Shown: positions 48,679-61,968 of the stretch, one piece after another
How the letters are laid out: the number at the start of each line of letters is the position of its first letter
Position numbering within the stretch: position 1 is the stretch's first letter
DNA from: Ricordea florida
Taxonomy: Eukaryota > Cnidaria > Anthozoa > Corallimorpharia > Ricordeidae
Direction: 5' to 3'
DNA: 64,000 nt
NCBI GenBank assembly: GCA_949710005.1
Contig: OX453272.1
Span: forward strand, 38,869,373 to 38,933,372
Made by a program: the position numbers and the translations under genes
Notes under the pieces: generated by a model
Databases searched by the model: none
What the model was told of the DNA's origin: nothing
What the model saw: the letters and a program-made list of their open reading frames with translations, nothing else

Positions 48679-49913
48679 CTGCAAACAGTATTAAAGAAAT
48701 TGAAAACGAGCCGAGGGCATTATTGTACACTTAATATTTGGTCACGAGAGAAACTCAACTAACTGTTCTCCCAAGGAACCTGACATTTTTAAAAGTGTTT
48801 ATGCAAATTCCTTGACTTTCACTTCAGCGGCGTCATAAAAGAACGAATTAAAACAATGTCGAAACCTATAAGAACACAAATTTCGTCCTCAAGAGCGTCA
48901 AATGAATGATTTACAAGCACCTGAAAAAGTGGTCTCTGGACTTAATAAGTTCGATAAATTCAAAACTCGTCGCTTTTTGGTTTAAGGCCTCGTGTTTGTG
49001 TTGCTGTGTTCATTCACGAAAGTAAGATCTTGCAGTCTTGCCCACTTTCTATCACGCCATCTTCCACCACGCTTTGTTCACATGCTGTTGTATCCCGAAC
49101 CGGGTACAACTGCTAAAATTAATTGCCGTATCACACTAGGGATTTAGTCAGGGCCACGTGACCAAGAATCAACCACTAATGGAAGTCCCTGGTTACCTGA
49201 GGGAAAGTCCAGGACAGAGTTATCAGGCTTTTGAGCCCCGGTTCAATCCATTTTTTTTTCCTGTTCCAAGGAAAAATAACTACACATTGTCTTTTTCTAC
49301 CTATGTAATATGAAATAAGCTCAGGTCAAGTTGGTATCTGTAGTTTATTATGTCAACTGTTAAGGGGCCCATCGTTAGGAGCGTTCCTCTCCTTTACGTT
49401 TTTGATTGGAGGTTTTAACAGACCTGGTTGTTTTCGAAAGGCCCGATAAGGTTTTTGTCGAGATTGGCACACATTAGCAAGAGCAATATAGCTGCCAAGC
49501 AATTAAGCTGTGCCCCGAACCCCCATCCAAACAAAAGAGAACTTGCCCTTTATACTACATCTTTCCGTAATACCGTTTGTAGAGCCCATGTCTCTGTACA
49601 ATCTGTTTGAATCACATAGCACCTTTCAACAAACTGCGGCGGAAGCGATCTCATAATTCTAGGAGGTAGCAGTCTTCATAGAGGTGGATTTAGTTTTCAA
49701 AACATTTGTTTGTAACTTAAAGCAACCCAAACTTGACCAACACTTTCCAATAATTTGAAGCAGTATCCCATATCTATGGAAGCTGTTATGACACGAAGTG
49801 CCGAGGGCACCTTGTTTCTTAAGATAACTAAGTCTGTTAAGACGCCACATGCAAAAGGTGATAGGGGAGAGGAACTCTTCTAGATATGGTCTCCTTCCTT
49901 TTAACATGCGTAC
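48679..49913 (-). other. Intron of the host matrix gene
   Basis: AT-rich; no recognisable repeat family or gene. Confidence 0.55.
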
Positions 49914-50021
49914 CTCCTTCACACACTGGCCCAACATATCCAGCCTCGCAAGCGCAGAACGTCACATCTCCCAATTCAATACAAGTACCGTCATTTTGAC
50001 AGGGATAGCTGTCACAAAGAA
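49914..50021 (-). CDS. Host gene: EGF domain exon (third EGF)
   Basis: A 108-nt exon between acceptor ttttcttcag and donor gtacgc. It encodes one EGF-like domain with six Cys (LCDSYPCQNDGTCIELG, then FCACEAGYVGPVCEG). One domain per symmetrical exon is typical of EGF arrays. Confidence 0.85.
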
Positions 50022-53000
50022 CTGAAGAAAAGGAAAAAAATATTTTGAGCTTTTACTAAGAGGCCATTTAATCATTTGATTTTTATTATACCTCTCAGTT
50101 ATTACGCGCGCTGTGATTGGTCAATTTAGCGGGCCGTATTTCACTGTACGGCCCGCTAAATTCAAAAGTTTGTTTTAAATTTAACGTTCACTTATTGTCT
50201 TTCACCCTATTTCCCAATTAATAAATCCAATAATGTGTCCCCTTGCTCCCAGCAATTTAAACTCCGCCAGAAACTCCCCAAGTCCCCTAAAAATAATTCG
50301 AAAATATCCTCTCTTCCCTGAAAATAAATGCCTGTCCGTTCCTATGGTTCCTTTGTTCTCTAAGATCCTACAGCAGGGGCTCATCAGTTCACACTTCGTC
50401 GTGTTGTCAAATAGAAGAAAGTCAGCAATTGCAATCATGATACATGTTTGCAAATTTTCTTTCTCAGTCATATCTTTGTGAATACCGTAAATGATCTAAT
50501 AAACGCCCGGGGCGTTTAAAAATTTGATTTTAATGGTCCAAGAGGGTGGCGTTTAATAGTTAGGAGGCGTTTATTGAAAAGAGGCGTTTATTCTCGTAAG
50601 GTATTTCAACGAACTTAGCAAGACGTTTTTTTTGTTAACCGAATCTCGACTGCAGGCTGACGGCTTTTCCATTCCAAGGTTTTTCATTAAATGTTTTTCC
50701 TCTTTTGCTATGTACCATCAAGAGGGTGCTTAAATGAGTGTGGTTTCAGATTATAATCAAAGTCCCTTGTGTATAAAAGGAAATTCACAGCCTTGCGCAA
50801 TCACCCCTGAAGAAGACACCAGATAGGAGTGTCGAGATATCGGGTCTGTGAATTGTAACTTCTTAAGCTACATTCGTTATTTAAAACCAGCGTAGCATCA
50901 AACTTTGTCTGATTGTCCATCTGGTTGCAATGTGCAATTTTTGCTTTAGCTCTCAAAACGTTGTTAGATAATGTGGAGAAAGAATGAGTAGGGGTGGCTT
51001 TTGACAGATCTTTTAGCTCTTAACGTCAATATCAGAATTCTCATCCAGAGTAATTTTGTTTTCATCGTTAGTTTCTTTGATGTCCGTGTCGGTTATGACT
51101 TGGAAAAGGGTTTGGGAGATTTGTTTCATCCGGCCTGGAGAATTGTGCCTCTAACTGCTCCGCTCTTACTTCACGACATAATAGACGAACCGATGCCAAT
51201 CAAGCAATGAAATCAATAAATTGATTGATTTTGCCCTATTTCTCCAATTCCTTGTATTTGGGATCAATTTTCACAGGGGGAGGGGCGTTTATTAGACAGG
51301 GGGCGTTTATTAGAGAGGGGTGTTTAATACAAACTTAGCAGCGTAAGGGGGGTCTCCATGACTACTTCGATTTGTGTTAGCACCGGAAAACACAAAACCG
51401 AAAGAGTTTTTCAATATCCGTTTACGCGCGCAAGAGGTCGTTGGAGGTCAATGGAAAATTTTTCATAATGCTCGGTCATTACAAGAAAATTTTGCCCGCT
51501 CAGTAGCCAATCAGAGCGCGCGTACTATTGTAGCCATACCATAACGAGTATTAACAATTTGATATCCTCAGAAATCAAGGTGAATAGTGGTAAATATTTC
51601 TAAGGAGATTGAAGAGAATAATTGTTTTAGTATATACCAATGTGACAACCTCAGTAGGGAGCTTAAAACATTAAGGCGACGCCGAGGAGAACCGGTGAAA
51701 AATTTCATCGCTTACCTATTGTACCGCTGGTGGCAGGCTCGCTTCACGATAATTTTACTTCCGTCTCCCTTTCAATTGTTACTTTACGAATTTCATCGCG
51801 AGTTCAACACTAGTGTCCTGGTGAAAACTTGAAATAATCTCGTTTCACATTATTTCGCATAGGCGTACTGCAAAAAAAACTTACCAGTCTGTATTTTGCT
51901 CGAGAAGTTTCATTGCGTCGTTCATTGGCGCTATTGTTTGTTGTCTTCCTGGTTTATGTCTTTGCTGTCGTGGCGATTTGCTCAGCCTCCCTAGTGACAC
52001 CGCTCAGAAACAGCTATAAAGCGAGAATTGACCCCGGCAACAACTTCTATTTCGACGCCATTTTGATTTCGTTGTCGAAAACTCTCTTTCACATGGATTA
52101 CACAAAAGCCCAACATTATTCACCTCCGAGGAAGTGGATAGTGTTGAATATCCCGAGGTGGAGAGCCAATCTGATTGCTCAAAATGCCAAGGTTGTTGCA
52201 TTGATATAAACTAATATGCATTATTGTTGATCACTATGACTGGCATCTGAGGAAGCTCGTAGATTTCGTCAAAAGTGAGAGAAAATCCGTAATAGCCTCT
52301 ACATAAATTTCATACAAAGCGGTAGCTTATCAAGACGATGAAGCATAAATAAAGCACTGATAAAGATGAAAGCAGTTGGGGTATTTTTGTGGTGTAATCG
52401 ACAAACAAAGGCACGGAAGCACGAGGAATAAATTGGCGCCGAGTTATGTATCATCTTGAGTATTGTTCCCTGTCTTGAATTTCAAGCAGCCGGAAAAATA
52501 AATTACAGTAACATAATTATTGTAATCAGTTGAGAAAACGCGGGGAAACGTCAAGACTACCTAACCTTAGATATACTGAATTCCGGAATTCTTGTGCGAA
52601 TTTTAGACATCGAAAAGAATATTAGAAAGTCGCAAGAATTCTAGAGTGACAAGGAATGAAATTTGGTGACATTTCACGGAATGTTATCTTCCAAGTGGTT
52701 TTAGGACAATTTTATACAAGAAAAACTAAGTCGGGAAAGCGTTTATTTCAGTTGTGCTACTTGAGGGTGCAACCTCACAGTAGTGTCTATAGTGCAATCA
52801 GTCGTTTCCCAATCAAATTATTGGTAGCGAATATGACTGAATCCAGTGAGCCCTTTTACTATTAGCATCTTTATTCATTAGTATCTCGACAGCCTTGGTG
52901 CTAAAATGTGTGTGTGCATTTTGAGTTGGTATCATGGTCAGTCATTCTTTGTTGCTATATCTACACCATGCGCTTGCTACACAATGAAAATGTGTATAAT

Positions 53001-53084
53001 ATATTTTATGAATTTTCGAGAATTTTAGCAATGAGCCTACGACAATGTTTATGAAATAGTTTTGGTATAAGGCTGTATACATAC
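50022..53084 (-). other. Intron with transposon remnants
   Basis: Apart from the 50.1-51.5 kb element, it contains a segment around 52109-52170 (cacctccgagg...gtggagag) that also appears reversed near 62510-62560, marking a shared dispersed repeat. Confidence 0.55.
50090..51540. mobile_element. Nested DNA-element remnants
   Basis: Outer arms ttacgcgcgctgtgattggt (about 50101) and the reverse complement of agccaatcagagcgcgcgta (51499) face each other about 1.4 kb apart. Inside are a hairpin (gcgggccgta / tacggcccgc, near 50130-50160) and several gcgtttattagag copies in both orientations (50496-50595 and 51285-51330). A gaagaagacacc... stretch near 50810 recalls Penelope-type tails, but this is weak. 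Confidence 0.6.
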
Positions 53085-53213
53085 GCTTCTCGCAGCGATC
53101 TCCGCCAACGCCATAGGGACAAGCACAGTAGAAATCCATAACACCTTCTCCCGCGTCGTAGCTATAGCATGTGCCTCCGTTCTGGCAGGGACTTGAATCA
53201 CACGGGTCAAGAC
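53085..53213 (-). CDS. Host gene: EGF domain exon (second EGF)
   Basis: A 129-nt exon between acceptor aatcccag and donor gtatgt. The domain reads [18 protein letters not shown] then [17 protein letters not shown], with six Cys in normal spacing. Confidence 0.85.
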
Positions 53214-53511
53214 CTGGGATTGTAAAAAAGTAAACAGATACAAAAATCAAACATTCTGTTAAGTAATAACTTGATGATTGTATTGTAAAATAATTCCATG
53301 AAAATTTTCACAACTTTTATTTAAATGTCAGAACAAACACAACACAAACTGAATGCATTAATGAAAATAAAATCATTATGATCCACAATTGCTGTAAAAT
53401 ACGTGGACACTGCTCAAAAACTAAAGAATTTTTACAACGCTTCAAACGTCGGCTTCTCTTCCATCTTACAGTTAACTAAACTCGTTTGATAAAACCAATT
53501 AAAATCGATTA

Positions 53512-53813
53512 GGGGCCGCTCCTCAAGTACAGGTATGTTGGGTCATTATTTTTCAACATGGCAAAAAGGGTGGGTCAAGAAAAATGTTGCAATGCAATAG
53601 GGTTGGGTCATGATTAAATTATTCACATTTCACAAGTGTACCTGATTTTTATTTGGGGGGGGAGGGTGGTGGGCCGCTTAGGTTTTTCTGTGCCACTCCA
53701 GGGATGGGCCACTCCAATTTGCTCCAATCAGAATCAAAGTTGGGCCACTAAAAACTGGTCTTTAAAAAATCATTTTTAATAACCTACCCCCCCCGTAATT
53801 TATGGCCCGTCCC
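53512..53813. mobile_element. TTA-flanked fold-back MITE
   Basis: Starts ggggccgctcc and ends ggcccgtccc, with TTA on each side, matching the type at 28114-28363. Confidence 0.6.
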
Positions 53814-54339
53814 TTACTTCTTATTAAAGATCTCTGTTTCAATAAGTCTACAACTGTTCTTATTTTCGTCTCGGGATGACATTTAACAATAATTATTATA
53901 ATTTTGTTGGGCATTATGACACATTTTGCGTAAACGTTTCGTGCCTGAAACGGCGAGTCACTCTGTTAAATTTCTAACCACATATTTTAAGCCAAAAAGT
54001 CTCTACCGAAGAAGTTAAGGTACAGTGCGAACAGCCTGTATACAGCCGCCACTCACCGTTTTTTTTTTTAGAGGAGAGGATGGCTGTACACAGGCTAAGT
54101 GCGAGCCACTCAGTTTGAAAAGTTCCATGACACTCAGGGAACATTCGCCTAAATCTCTTGAGAGCAAGTACAGTATAGTGTATACAGTAGTGCAACACCT
54201 GGTTTTTCCATAAAATTTGGCTTGAGGGTGGTTAGTTGTGGACAAACCCTGCAGTGTGAAATTCTTTGAAAATACTTGGAAGCACGACATATAATATGGT
54301 TCTGTTTGCTTTATTACACAACAAAGTTCTTTTAAGTTT

Positions 54340-54740
54340 TCATCTATGGATCAAACACTGCAGCGTAATACGATTACCCTATTGAAACCACTGAACAGCA
54401 CTGTCCTATGGTACTGTTTGTTTTACTTTACAATGTGGCTCTACCAGTGGATCAAACCATGCAGTGTGACCATTCTTTAAAAAATGAATATTGCTGTACT
54501 GTACTATACAGTGTGGCTCTAACGTTTCTACCTGTGGATCAAACCATGCAGTGTTACCGTTCCATAAAACTATCGAACAACACTGGATACTGTATTAATG
54601 TTCGCCGTACTATACAACAAGGTTCTTAATTTTTCATCTGTGCCTGATTCTTGGAAATCTAGTCGACAGATCTGTTCTGCAATACTGTTAATTTAAACCC
54701 TGCATAAAGTGTTTCCCTCAATTTTTCAAATTTGGATGAA
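54340..54740 (+). repeat. Diverged tandem repeats containing tggatcaaaccatgcagtgt
   Basis: The 20-mer occurs at about 54442 and 54536, with weaker copies near 54347 and 54734, each followed by a gtgacc/gttacc and ttctttaaa-like stretch. Confidence 0.6.
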
Positions 54741-54956
54741 ACCGTGCTCTGTAATCCTTTTATGGTAAGCTACTGAACTATATTTTATTGCGGGCTTCTC
54801 AATTATTATGTTGCTTGGTTCTTTCTTTTTCATCTATGAAGCAATCTATGTAATGTGACCTTTCTTTGAAATCCTACTGTGCAGTGGAACTGTGCACTTC
54901 TTTTTTATTTGTGGATATAGCTATGCATTGTCTAATTGCGTCATACCAACAATCAC

Positions 54957-55076
54957 CTTTTTCACAGTTAACTCCGGTAAATCCGTCTGGACATTGGCAA
55001 CTATAGGAGTCTCCTTCGTTGGTGCACGTGCCTCCATTCTTGCAAGGGTCACTGGAGCAAGGGGTAATCGGCGCAG
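54957..55076 (-). CDS. Host gene: EGF domain exon (first EGF)
   Basis: A 120-nt exon between acceptor gctcaacag and donor gtgatt. It encodes [18 protein letters not shown], then [16 protein letters not shown], a classic EGF-like domain. It follows the lectin exon in the leftward gene. Confidence 0.85.
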
Positions 55077-57197
55077 CTGTTGAGCAATCACACTGTTGAT
55101 TAGAGTGTATTACGTAATATATCAAATACGAGATACAGTGTTTAACCACATATTAAACACCGATAATAGAGCCGACGCGTATTTTTAGCGAATTTCCATG
55201 CCAAACGAGCCGTGTTTTATCAGATATCCAAACAACTCACGGTGCCTAATTTCCTTTGTCCTTCTCTTATGCAATAACAATGAGTTAGAGAATTGACTGT
55301 CTTAGATTCAAAGCAGTTACGTATGTCATACACAACATACGCACACATTCCAGACTCAAGAGGTTCAAAGTAAAAACAAGTCGTAGCACCTACAAGTGGA
55401 CTCTTACACCAAGGCCTTGTAGCAATTGTTTCTTACTAACTTACTGAACTATGTTAATGCTACCTTTGAATTTTCTGCAATTTGTTTGGCTAGGGGAAGC
55501 TGTATTACAGATACTTGAAATACCAGTCTGTCAAAGTTATAGTTTCCATGGCAACCAACCCTCTGCCTTTTGAAGGATTTCGTGTGAAGAACCTCCGATA
55601 AACTTTGTCAGGCCGATAGAGAAAGATAACTATTGGGACTGGATCACATTTTGCTAAAAACCAATTTAATTAGCGTGAAGAAATAAAGAATTGGCGGACC
55701 TTAAACAGTTTAATTAGCAGAATAAATATATAAAATCAGTATGTGCAAGTTAAATGTAGCATACATACTACTCGTTGACATGTCACTTGTGGTACTTACA
55801 GACTATTGCATGTTCAGGTACGGAAGACGTTTTACTTCACGAATTTTAATACCATGTTTGCAAACGAGCAAGTATTCCAAGAAGTGAGAACATAAAACGA
55901 CATTGAGGTCTGAGCATGTAGCACGCAATTAAATATTTTAAAAAAGAGTATTAAACTACAAGTCTGGAAGCAGCCAAGTCAATCTTTGAAAACAACTTGT
56001 ACAACGCATGCCCTTCATCGACTTAGGATCACCCGCCCCTCAAGGTATAAAAATATTTGGCAGCAGACAGGCTAGCTCACTCAGGGTTCAGTGCTGGAGT
56101 ATCGTGCGGGAGGTCGTGGGTTCGTACGTCGGCCGCACCAACAATCAGGGTCTTTTAATAACCGAGGAGAAAGTGCTGCCTTTGTAATGACATCTGTAAA
56201 TGGTTAGACTTTCTAGTCTTCTCGGATAAGGGCGATAAACCGTAGGTCCCGTCTCACAACTCTTGTTCGTATAGCTTTGTGGGACGTTAAAGAACCCACA
56301 CATTGTTCGCAAAGAGTAGGGGACGTAGTTCCCGGTGTTGTGGTATGGCCTGTGTGAAGGTAATTTCACACACGTACGTATTATGAACGAGCTTGTATAG
56401 CTTCCAGACGTTACGTGTATAAATAAATGATTAATTGATTGATTGATTAAAGGCATCTTCGCCATTTTTTTGCCTCTTGAAATGTTACTCCAGCGCTGTG
56501 CACATAGTTTATTGTATCAGATACCGAGTGGTAGCAAATTAACCCTTTCAATACTACATGTACAGGCGACCCATGTATAAATTCTCCTTATAATTCTAAT
56601 ACACAACCGCACAATCTTATTATAAGAATTGAGTATCAAATCAATGATGCTAAATAGATCAACCGCCAGATTCTCCGAACTAGAACAAAAGGAGCTGTAT
56701 AGCACTTACTCAGGAGAATTTATACTCGATCTTGACTGTGAAAAGGGTAAATCGAGATACATAAATGTCATATAACACATGCGTTGTATCACTTTCGGGG
56801 TAGTTTTTTTATCTATTTGCGCCGACTCTGTACATGACCTATCACCAAATTTGATATAATAAAAAAAATCACATGGTCGCTTGGAGATACGAAATTTTTC
56901 TTTTCACTCATGTAAAGAAAAAAAAATATTGGATTAATTCACGTGGCTCACGCGTGAAATGGGTCTCCATACTCAACGAAAAGTACTTTCGTATCCCCGC
57001 GCAGCCAATATCTTCTATGTATTTCAACGGCTCTAACAACAAACTATCTATGTAGTTAAGGCTCTCCTCTTTTAAATACATGTTAGCATAAGACCGGCAT
57101 GTCTAGAAAGATTTAAATTATAGTTATTATCGCTTAGTAAATAATTTAATACTGTATTAAATTAATTACTAACCGATACTCTGTTTCTCGTACTCAC
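55077..57197 (-). other. Intron with a SINE
   Basis: A tRNA-derived SINE lies at 56069-56448. No other feature is recognised. Confidence 0.6.
56069..56448 (+). mobile_element. tRNA-derived SINE
   Basis: The head has a degraded RNA polymerase III A box (gctagctcactcagg) and B box (gggttcgtac) in tRNA spacing, then a conserved body (agtgctgcctttgtaatgac, gtgggacgttaaagaaccca) and an (attg)n tail. The body resembles a SINE common in coral genomes, as I recall. Confidence 0.8.
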
Positions 57198-57587
57198 GTT
57201 TTTCACAAACGTATCTGAATATCCGTATACAGTTCAATGTTTCCCATTTATATGATCCTTTTTCTAATCTAAGGTGGACACAGCGCCTGCTTTTTCCTAT
57301 TTTTGGCTGGTTTGGTGCCCAGTAGGTGTAGTCACTTTGTTCTCCGCTGACCCAAACAAACTGGTTCAAGTCTTCTTGATTATTCAAGCCGCACCAGCCT
57401 CCAAATTTATTTAATTTGGCTGAAATAAGGAAATCCATCTCAGCCTGGCTGTTGATCGTTACCAGATCAGCTCCTTTGCTCTCGCAGTCGTTTTGGGCAT
57501 CGAACCAGTTCTTTCTGGCAGCTTTAGTACCTTCTCGATAATAGCAGCTACCGGAGTTATACACCCAGCCAGAATCACAGAAGGCGC
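57198..57587 (-). CDS. Host gene: C-type lectin domain exon
   Basis: A 390-nt exon between acceptor ttttcggcag and donor gtgagt. It encodes a whole C-type lectin fold: CDSGWVYNSGSCYY, NDCESKGADLVTINSQAEMD, WCGLNNQEDLNQFVWVSGE, and CIRIFRYVCEK. The usual Ca-binding tripeptide is NQPK (not EPN or QPD) and the WND motif reads WETLN, so classical Ca-dependent sugar binding is doubtful. It is the N-terminal domain of the matrix gene. Confidence 0.85.
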
Positions 57588-58019
57588 CTGCCGAAAACAA
57601 CAAAAAAAATAATTATATCCCTACCTAACGAACGGGTGGGAGGGAGGGAAGAATAAGTCGAAAATTCTAGTATGCTTTGAATAGAATTAGTAAAGGTAAT
57701 CATACGGTTTCGAGTTCAATTTGGAATTAACTTGCACAAGTGAGTTTTTCAAAAAGCTGAAATTGCACGCGCAGCTTCGGCGAGTGCAATTTCAGCTTTT
57801 TGAAAAACTTCCAAATTTCAACCTGATGATTCGCTAAGAGAACACCACAAATTCCAATCCTGTGGAAAGTCGAAATTGAGTGATAAAAGTTCCATCTCTC
57901 CATTAAAGGGATTTTAAAAATTTATATTATCGAACCATTACAGTTAACCTCTTCTTTCCCCATTGAGTGACATTTTTCTTCTGTCCAGGGCGCAAATGTT
58001 ATAATTCTATATTGATTTT

Positions 58020-58098
58020 CAACGTTTTGCTTATAATCACGAGAGTAGTGAGCAGGAAATGATCCAAAGGCGCATTTTCGTGCATGGTGTGCATGGTG

Positions 58099-58135
<37 letters not shown>

Positions 58136-58640
58136 TGATGTTTATAATGATGATAATAATAATATAATGAGCTTTATTAAAAATTCATGTACAATAAAGA
58201 GATCAAGAATCAGTATGACTTAAAGGTGCTATCAAAATTGATAAAAATTGATAAAACTTGATAAAACGATGTAAAGAAAAAAATGATAATGATAATAAAA
58301 TGATAATAAAAGTGATAATAATAATAATAACGTTTTGCTTATAATCACGAGAAGCGAGTATCAAGTAGTGAGCAGGAAATGACCCAAAGGCGCATTTTCG
58401 TGCATGGTGTGCATGGTGATAATAATAATAATAATAATGATCATGATGTTGATAATGATGATAATAAAAATATAATGAGCTTTATTAAAAATTCATGTAC
58501 AATAAAGAGATCAAGAATCAGTATGACTTAAAGGTGCTATCAAAATTGATAAAACTTGATAAAACGATGAAAAGAAAAAATGATAATGATAATAAAAGTG
58601 ATAATAATAATAATAATAATGATGATGATAATGATGATGA
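58020..58640 (+). repeat. Two-copy tandem duplication with (ATA)n runs
   Basis: aacgttttgcttataatcac starts at about 58020 and again at 58329. Both copies continue through gcgcattttcgtgcatggtg and tataatgagctttattaaaa, separated by ata/atg simple repeats. Confidence 0.85.
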
Positions 58641-58724
58641 TGTTCGTTTCCCAAATCTTCTGTTCCCATTGCTTTGTCTAATAAATAAAGTCCATCGGAA
58701 GGAATTTCCCATCATTGTTTTTAC

Positions 58725-59105
58725 CCCAAGGGGTACTCCCGGAAAAATTGGGTGGGAGTGTGCGGCCCGCTTCTTGAAACCCCTACCCTATTTATGACCA
58801 AAATCTGCTATTTTCCCTGCCCTATTCATAACCTGACCAGAAATTTGATACCATATTTATGACCTGACCCTTAAATAAATACCCTGTTTCAGACCTTCCT
58901 TATAATTATTTTCCTAGTTCAGACTTCTTTTAGCTCTGAATTCCACACTATAACGTGAGTGTGAAAATTGATAGCCTTTTTATTGCCAAAATGGCGGCAA
59001 AATGGCTAAAAACCATACCCTATTTATGACCAAAACGGCTGAAAACCATACCCTTTGGGGCAGCACATACCCATATAGCCCATATAAGGGAGTACCCCCC
59101 CCCCT
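58725..59105. mobile_element. DNA-element remnant with ggggtactccc ends
   Basis: The left end aggggtactcccgg is inverted at the right (gggagtacccccccc). The interior repeats ccctatttatgacc and its relatives several times. Confidence 0.6.
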
Positions 59106-61968
59106 CCGGGCTTCCCGACTTTTTACTTCATAACCAAGAAAGTCGGTAGCTTCGGTTTCCGCCGCTGAAAACCTACAATGTAATCTGCTGGAGGACTATT
59201 AGTTTTTTGTATTCAATGCATTCATGCACTGGCGTCAAAAACATTAGATCACACGTAGTATAATATCGAACAAATCGTTATGCCCACGATGCCACTAGAA
59301 CATTTATTTCAAATAGTCTTTACCCTTTATAATTATAAGCTTAGACAGTGAACCCCTAGGAACACGAAGAGTAACCAGCTTGTATTTTGGTCAGTAATGT
59401 TCAGGGAAATCGGATCTAGAATGGATTTATCTCAGATTCGTCTGCTCCGAACTGGTCGACTTTCTTTGATTCAGCCTCGTCTGGAAACACAGCTCGCTTA
59501 TCCCTACTCTAAAAATTTTCATGTAAAGGAATATTTGTCGAGTCTTCTTGGGTCTTTTTTATACCCTGTGACATAATGAAATAGCCAAAACTGCGTTTGA
59601 TAGGTCGGTTTTCCTTATTACAAAGTAATTTTTTTATTTGTGCCCACATGTGGACATACCTATTGTACTGTATGTACATGTTTGTTGTTGTGAGTTCTTC
59701 TTCTTCCTCGCAGCAAAATTTCAAAAACTCCAGACACCTGAATATTAGTTGCGCTTGTCGAACTTTTGTTCTCCCGGAAAGAAAATCTTAAAAGGAAACA
59801 AATTGGCCAATATGGACCCTTCCACTGACCTGTGTTTAGTGAGGCGAGTTTTAGGCTGTTGGTGTTAAAAGGAAATTTTGCTACTCGTTCCTTTTCGAAG
59901 CCGTGAGTAAATAAAAAAGGAATACTCGTTCCTATTAGTTTGAATTGGCACAAAAAAGGAAAGCTCGTTCCCATGTGATTACAATCGAACACTGTATTGT
60001 GTAAAAGAGGAACGAAGGTTCTTATTTTACGAAAAAGGAACGCTTGAAAAAGGAATAAAATGAGTTCCTTTCAGGAACGGATAGGAACTTATTGTACAGT
60101 TTTGGAACATCTCGTTCCTAAAGGTTCATCCGGGAAGGCAAAATCAGAACAACTGTTGCTTCATTTAAAAATACGCGATCGAAGTGTCTCTCTTTGTGTG
60201 AATGGTATGGTCCAGTTAGGAACAATGGTTCCCTTTTATCCACAAAGAGAAAGGACTGACAGAAAAGGATCCGGAATAACTAAAAGAGAAACTGTTGTTC
60301 CTAGGGCAATGTTGTTCCGTTTTTCTCTTTCCAAAGAGGAACTCGTCTTCTCATGTAACACAAAGGGGTTCATTTGTCCGCAGTTTGATCGCCCCTGTTC
60401 CTAAAACGCATTTCGCGCCAAAACATTGTTCCTATTCGACTCGATCCTCTTTGCAAAGAGAAACAAAAAACAAAAACTCACAGAACGTTCCATATCTAAC
60501 AAACCCATACTGGCTCTTCTCGCATCGCTTTAAATCGGTTTTCAAAGGTGTGGTTCTTTAACCGTTAGTCTACCGAGACTACCACAAAAATATCAAATCG
60601 GAATATCGCGTTAAATTTTTTTTAGAGTACTGCGCACCTTAATACCACCATGTATTGTCTGCGTATTTAAGCGACGATTTAGAGCGCATTCAGAAGAGTG
60701 CGCTATCAATAATATCTCCCGGCGTATGTTGACAACGTCACATTGTACAACATGAGTTTCCTTAAGGACAGACGCATTGAACAGTTCATCAAGCTATTTG
60801 ATTTAGCTGTATCTGATTCTGTGCATAAGCTGCACTATCTACCACCACCAAAGAATGTTTGCAAGTATAATCTTTGAAATCAACGTGAATTTATTCATCC
60901 TAAGATGCGCACTAAGCGATTTCCAATACCATTTATTCAATCTATGTCTAAGCGGGTAAACCACTTGCGCGTTGCTTTATTGGAACTTTTTGCGCGTTGC
61001 TTTATTGGAGCTTTTTTAATGTATATATGCACCTTATTCGATTTAATAATACGCGCTAATATTTTACATGCTAGCAATGAGCAAAATGCCCGCGCGTGTT
61101 ATCTCGCAAAACATCAGATAAGAGGTTTATTATTCCACTTGAATTTTTTATGTCATCAAGCATTTTTATTGTTTGGTCGGCTGCTGCAATAAGTTCGTCA
61201 TCTAGAAAAAGGTTAAGTTAAAAAGCTGTAAACAAGTCGAAGTTTGGTTCGTCCTGTCTAGCCATTTTTTTCTTTCCCGTATTCCTCTAGAAACAGTGTA
61301 ATACGCTTATCTATAGTGTAATACGCTGGCATATTTTAAGTGTTCCCTTGACCTTATATGGCAAATTGACGTAATTGTGGAATAATAAACTGAAATATTT
61401 ATAAATGAGTTATAACTTTATTAAATATGAAAAATAAATCAACCGTTGATAGGAATGACATTGAAGATTTGACGCTTTTAAAGGCAAGAAATAGGAGTGA
61501 ATTTAATGAAACTCTTACTGATGTAAGTTTTAAGTGCAGCTACTATTTGCAAACTCTAAAGAAATAGCTTCACTTTTAAAATGCACTAACAAAAGTTTTA
61601 CTGAGTTGACCTCAGGTTTCTACGAAAGCCAAGCCCGTAACTCTTGCCTTATAGACGCCATTTGTGATGCTATGATCTGGGCTATAGAGCCATCAGTAAT
61701 GTGAAAATTATATGATTGAGAGAAATGAGAGAGAGAGGACCTTCGACAGGCCCGCCCGAAAAGTGAAAACCATAGTTGATACAACACAAAAGGAATACAT
61801 TCTTATTGCAAAGTCAAATCCTTCACTAGAAGACTGTTTCTATTGTTTTGGTGAAAGTGCCAGAGAGAACTAATAGTAAAAGGATTTCCATTGTGGTATG
61901 CTCAAGCTTTAATAAATTAATCACTTTTCTTACTTGAAAATTCAAGAGCCTTAGTTTAGTCTTCTTAC

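Larger units (their letters stand above)
53214..54956 (-). other. Intron with MITE and diverged repeats
   Basis: Holds a TTA-flanked fold-back (53512-53813), a short inverted pair (cagcctgta / tacacaggct, 54028-54097) and a run of diverged 80-110 bp repeats with tggatcaaaccatgcagtgt (54340-54740). Confidence 0.6.
57588..61968 (-). other. Probable first introns of the host gene, repeat-rich
   Basis: Contains a roughly 309-bp tandem duplication (58020-58640), a fold-back of gggtactccc type (58725-59105) and a region with many ggaacgagttcc-like copies (59800-60420). No gene is recognised. Confidence 0.5.

Noticed and set aside
56069..56160. tRNA gene
   Set aside because: A and B boxes are degraded and no cloverleaf or anticodon arm is convincing; it is a SINE head.
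60905..61192. Rightward 95-aa frame
   Set aside because: Contains short internal duplications and no domain; likely chance.
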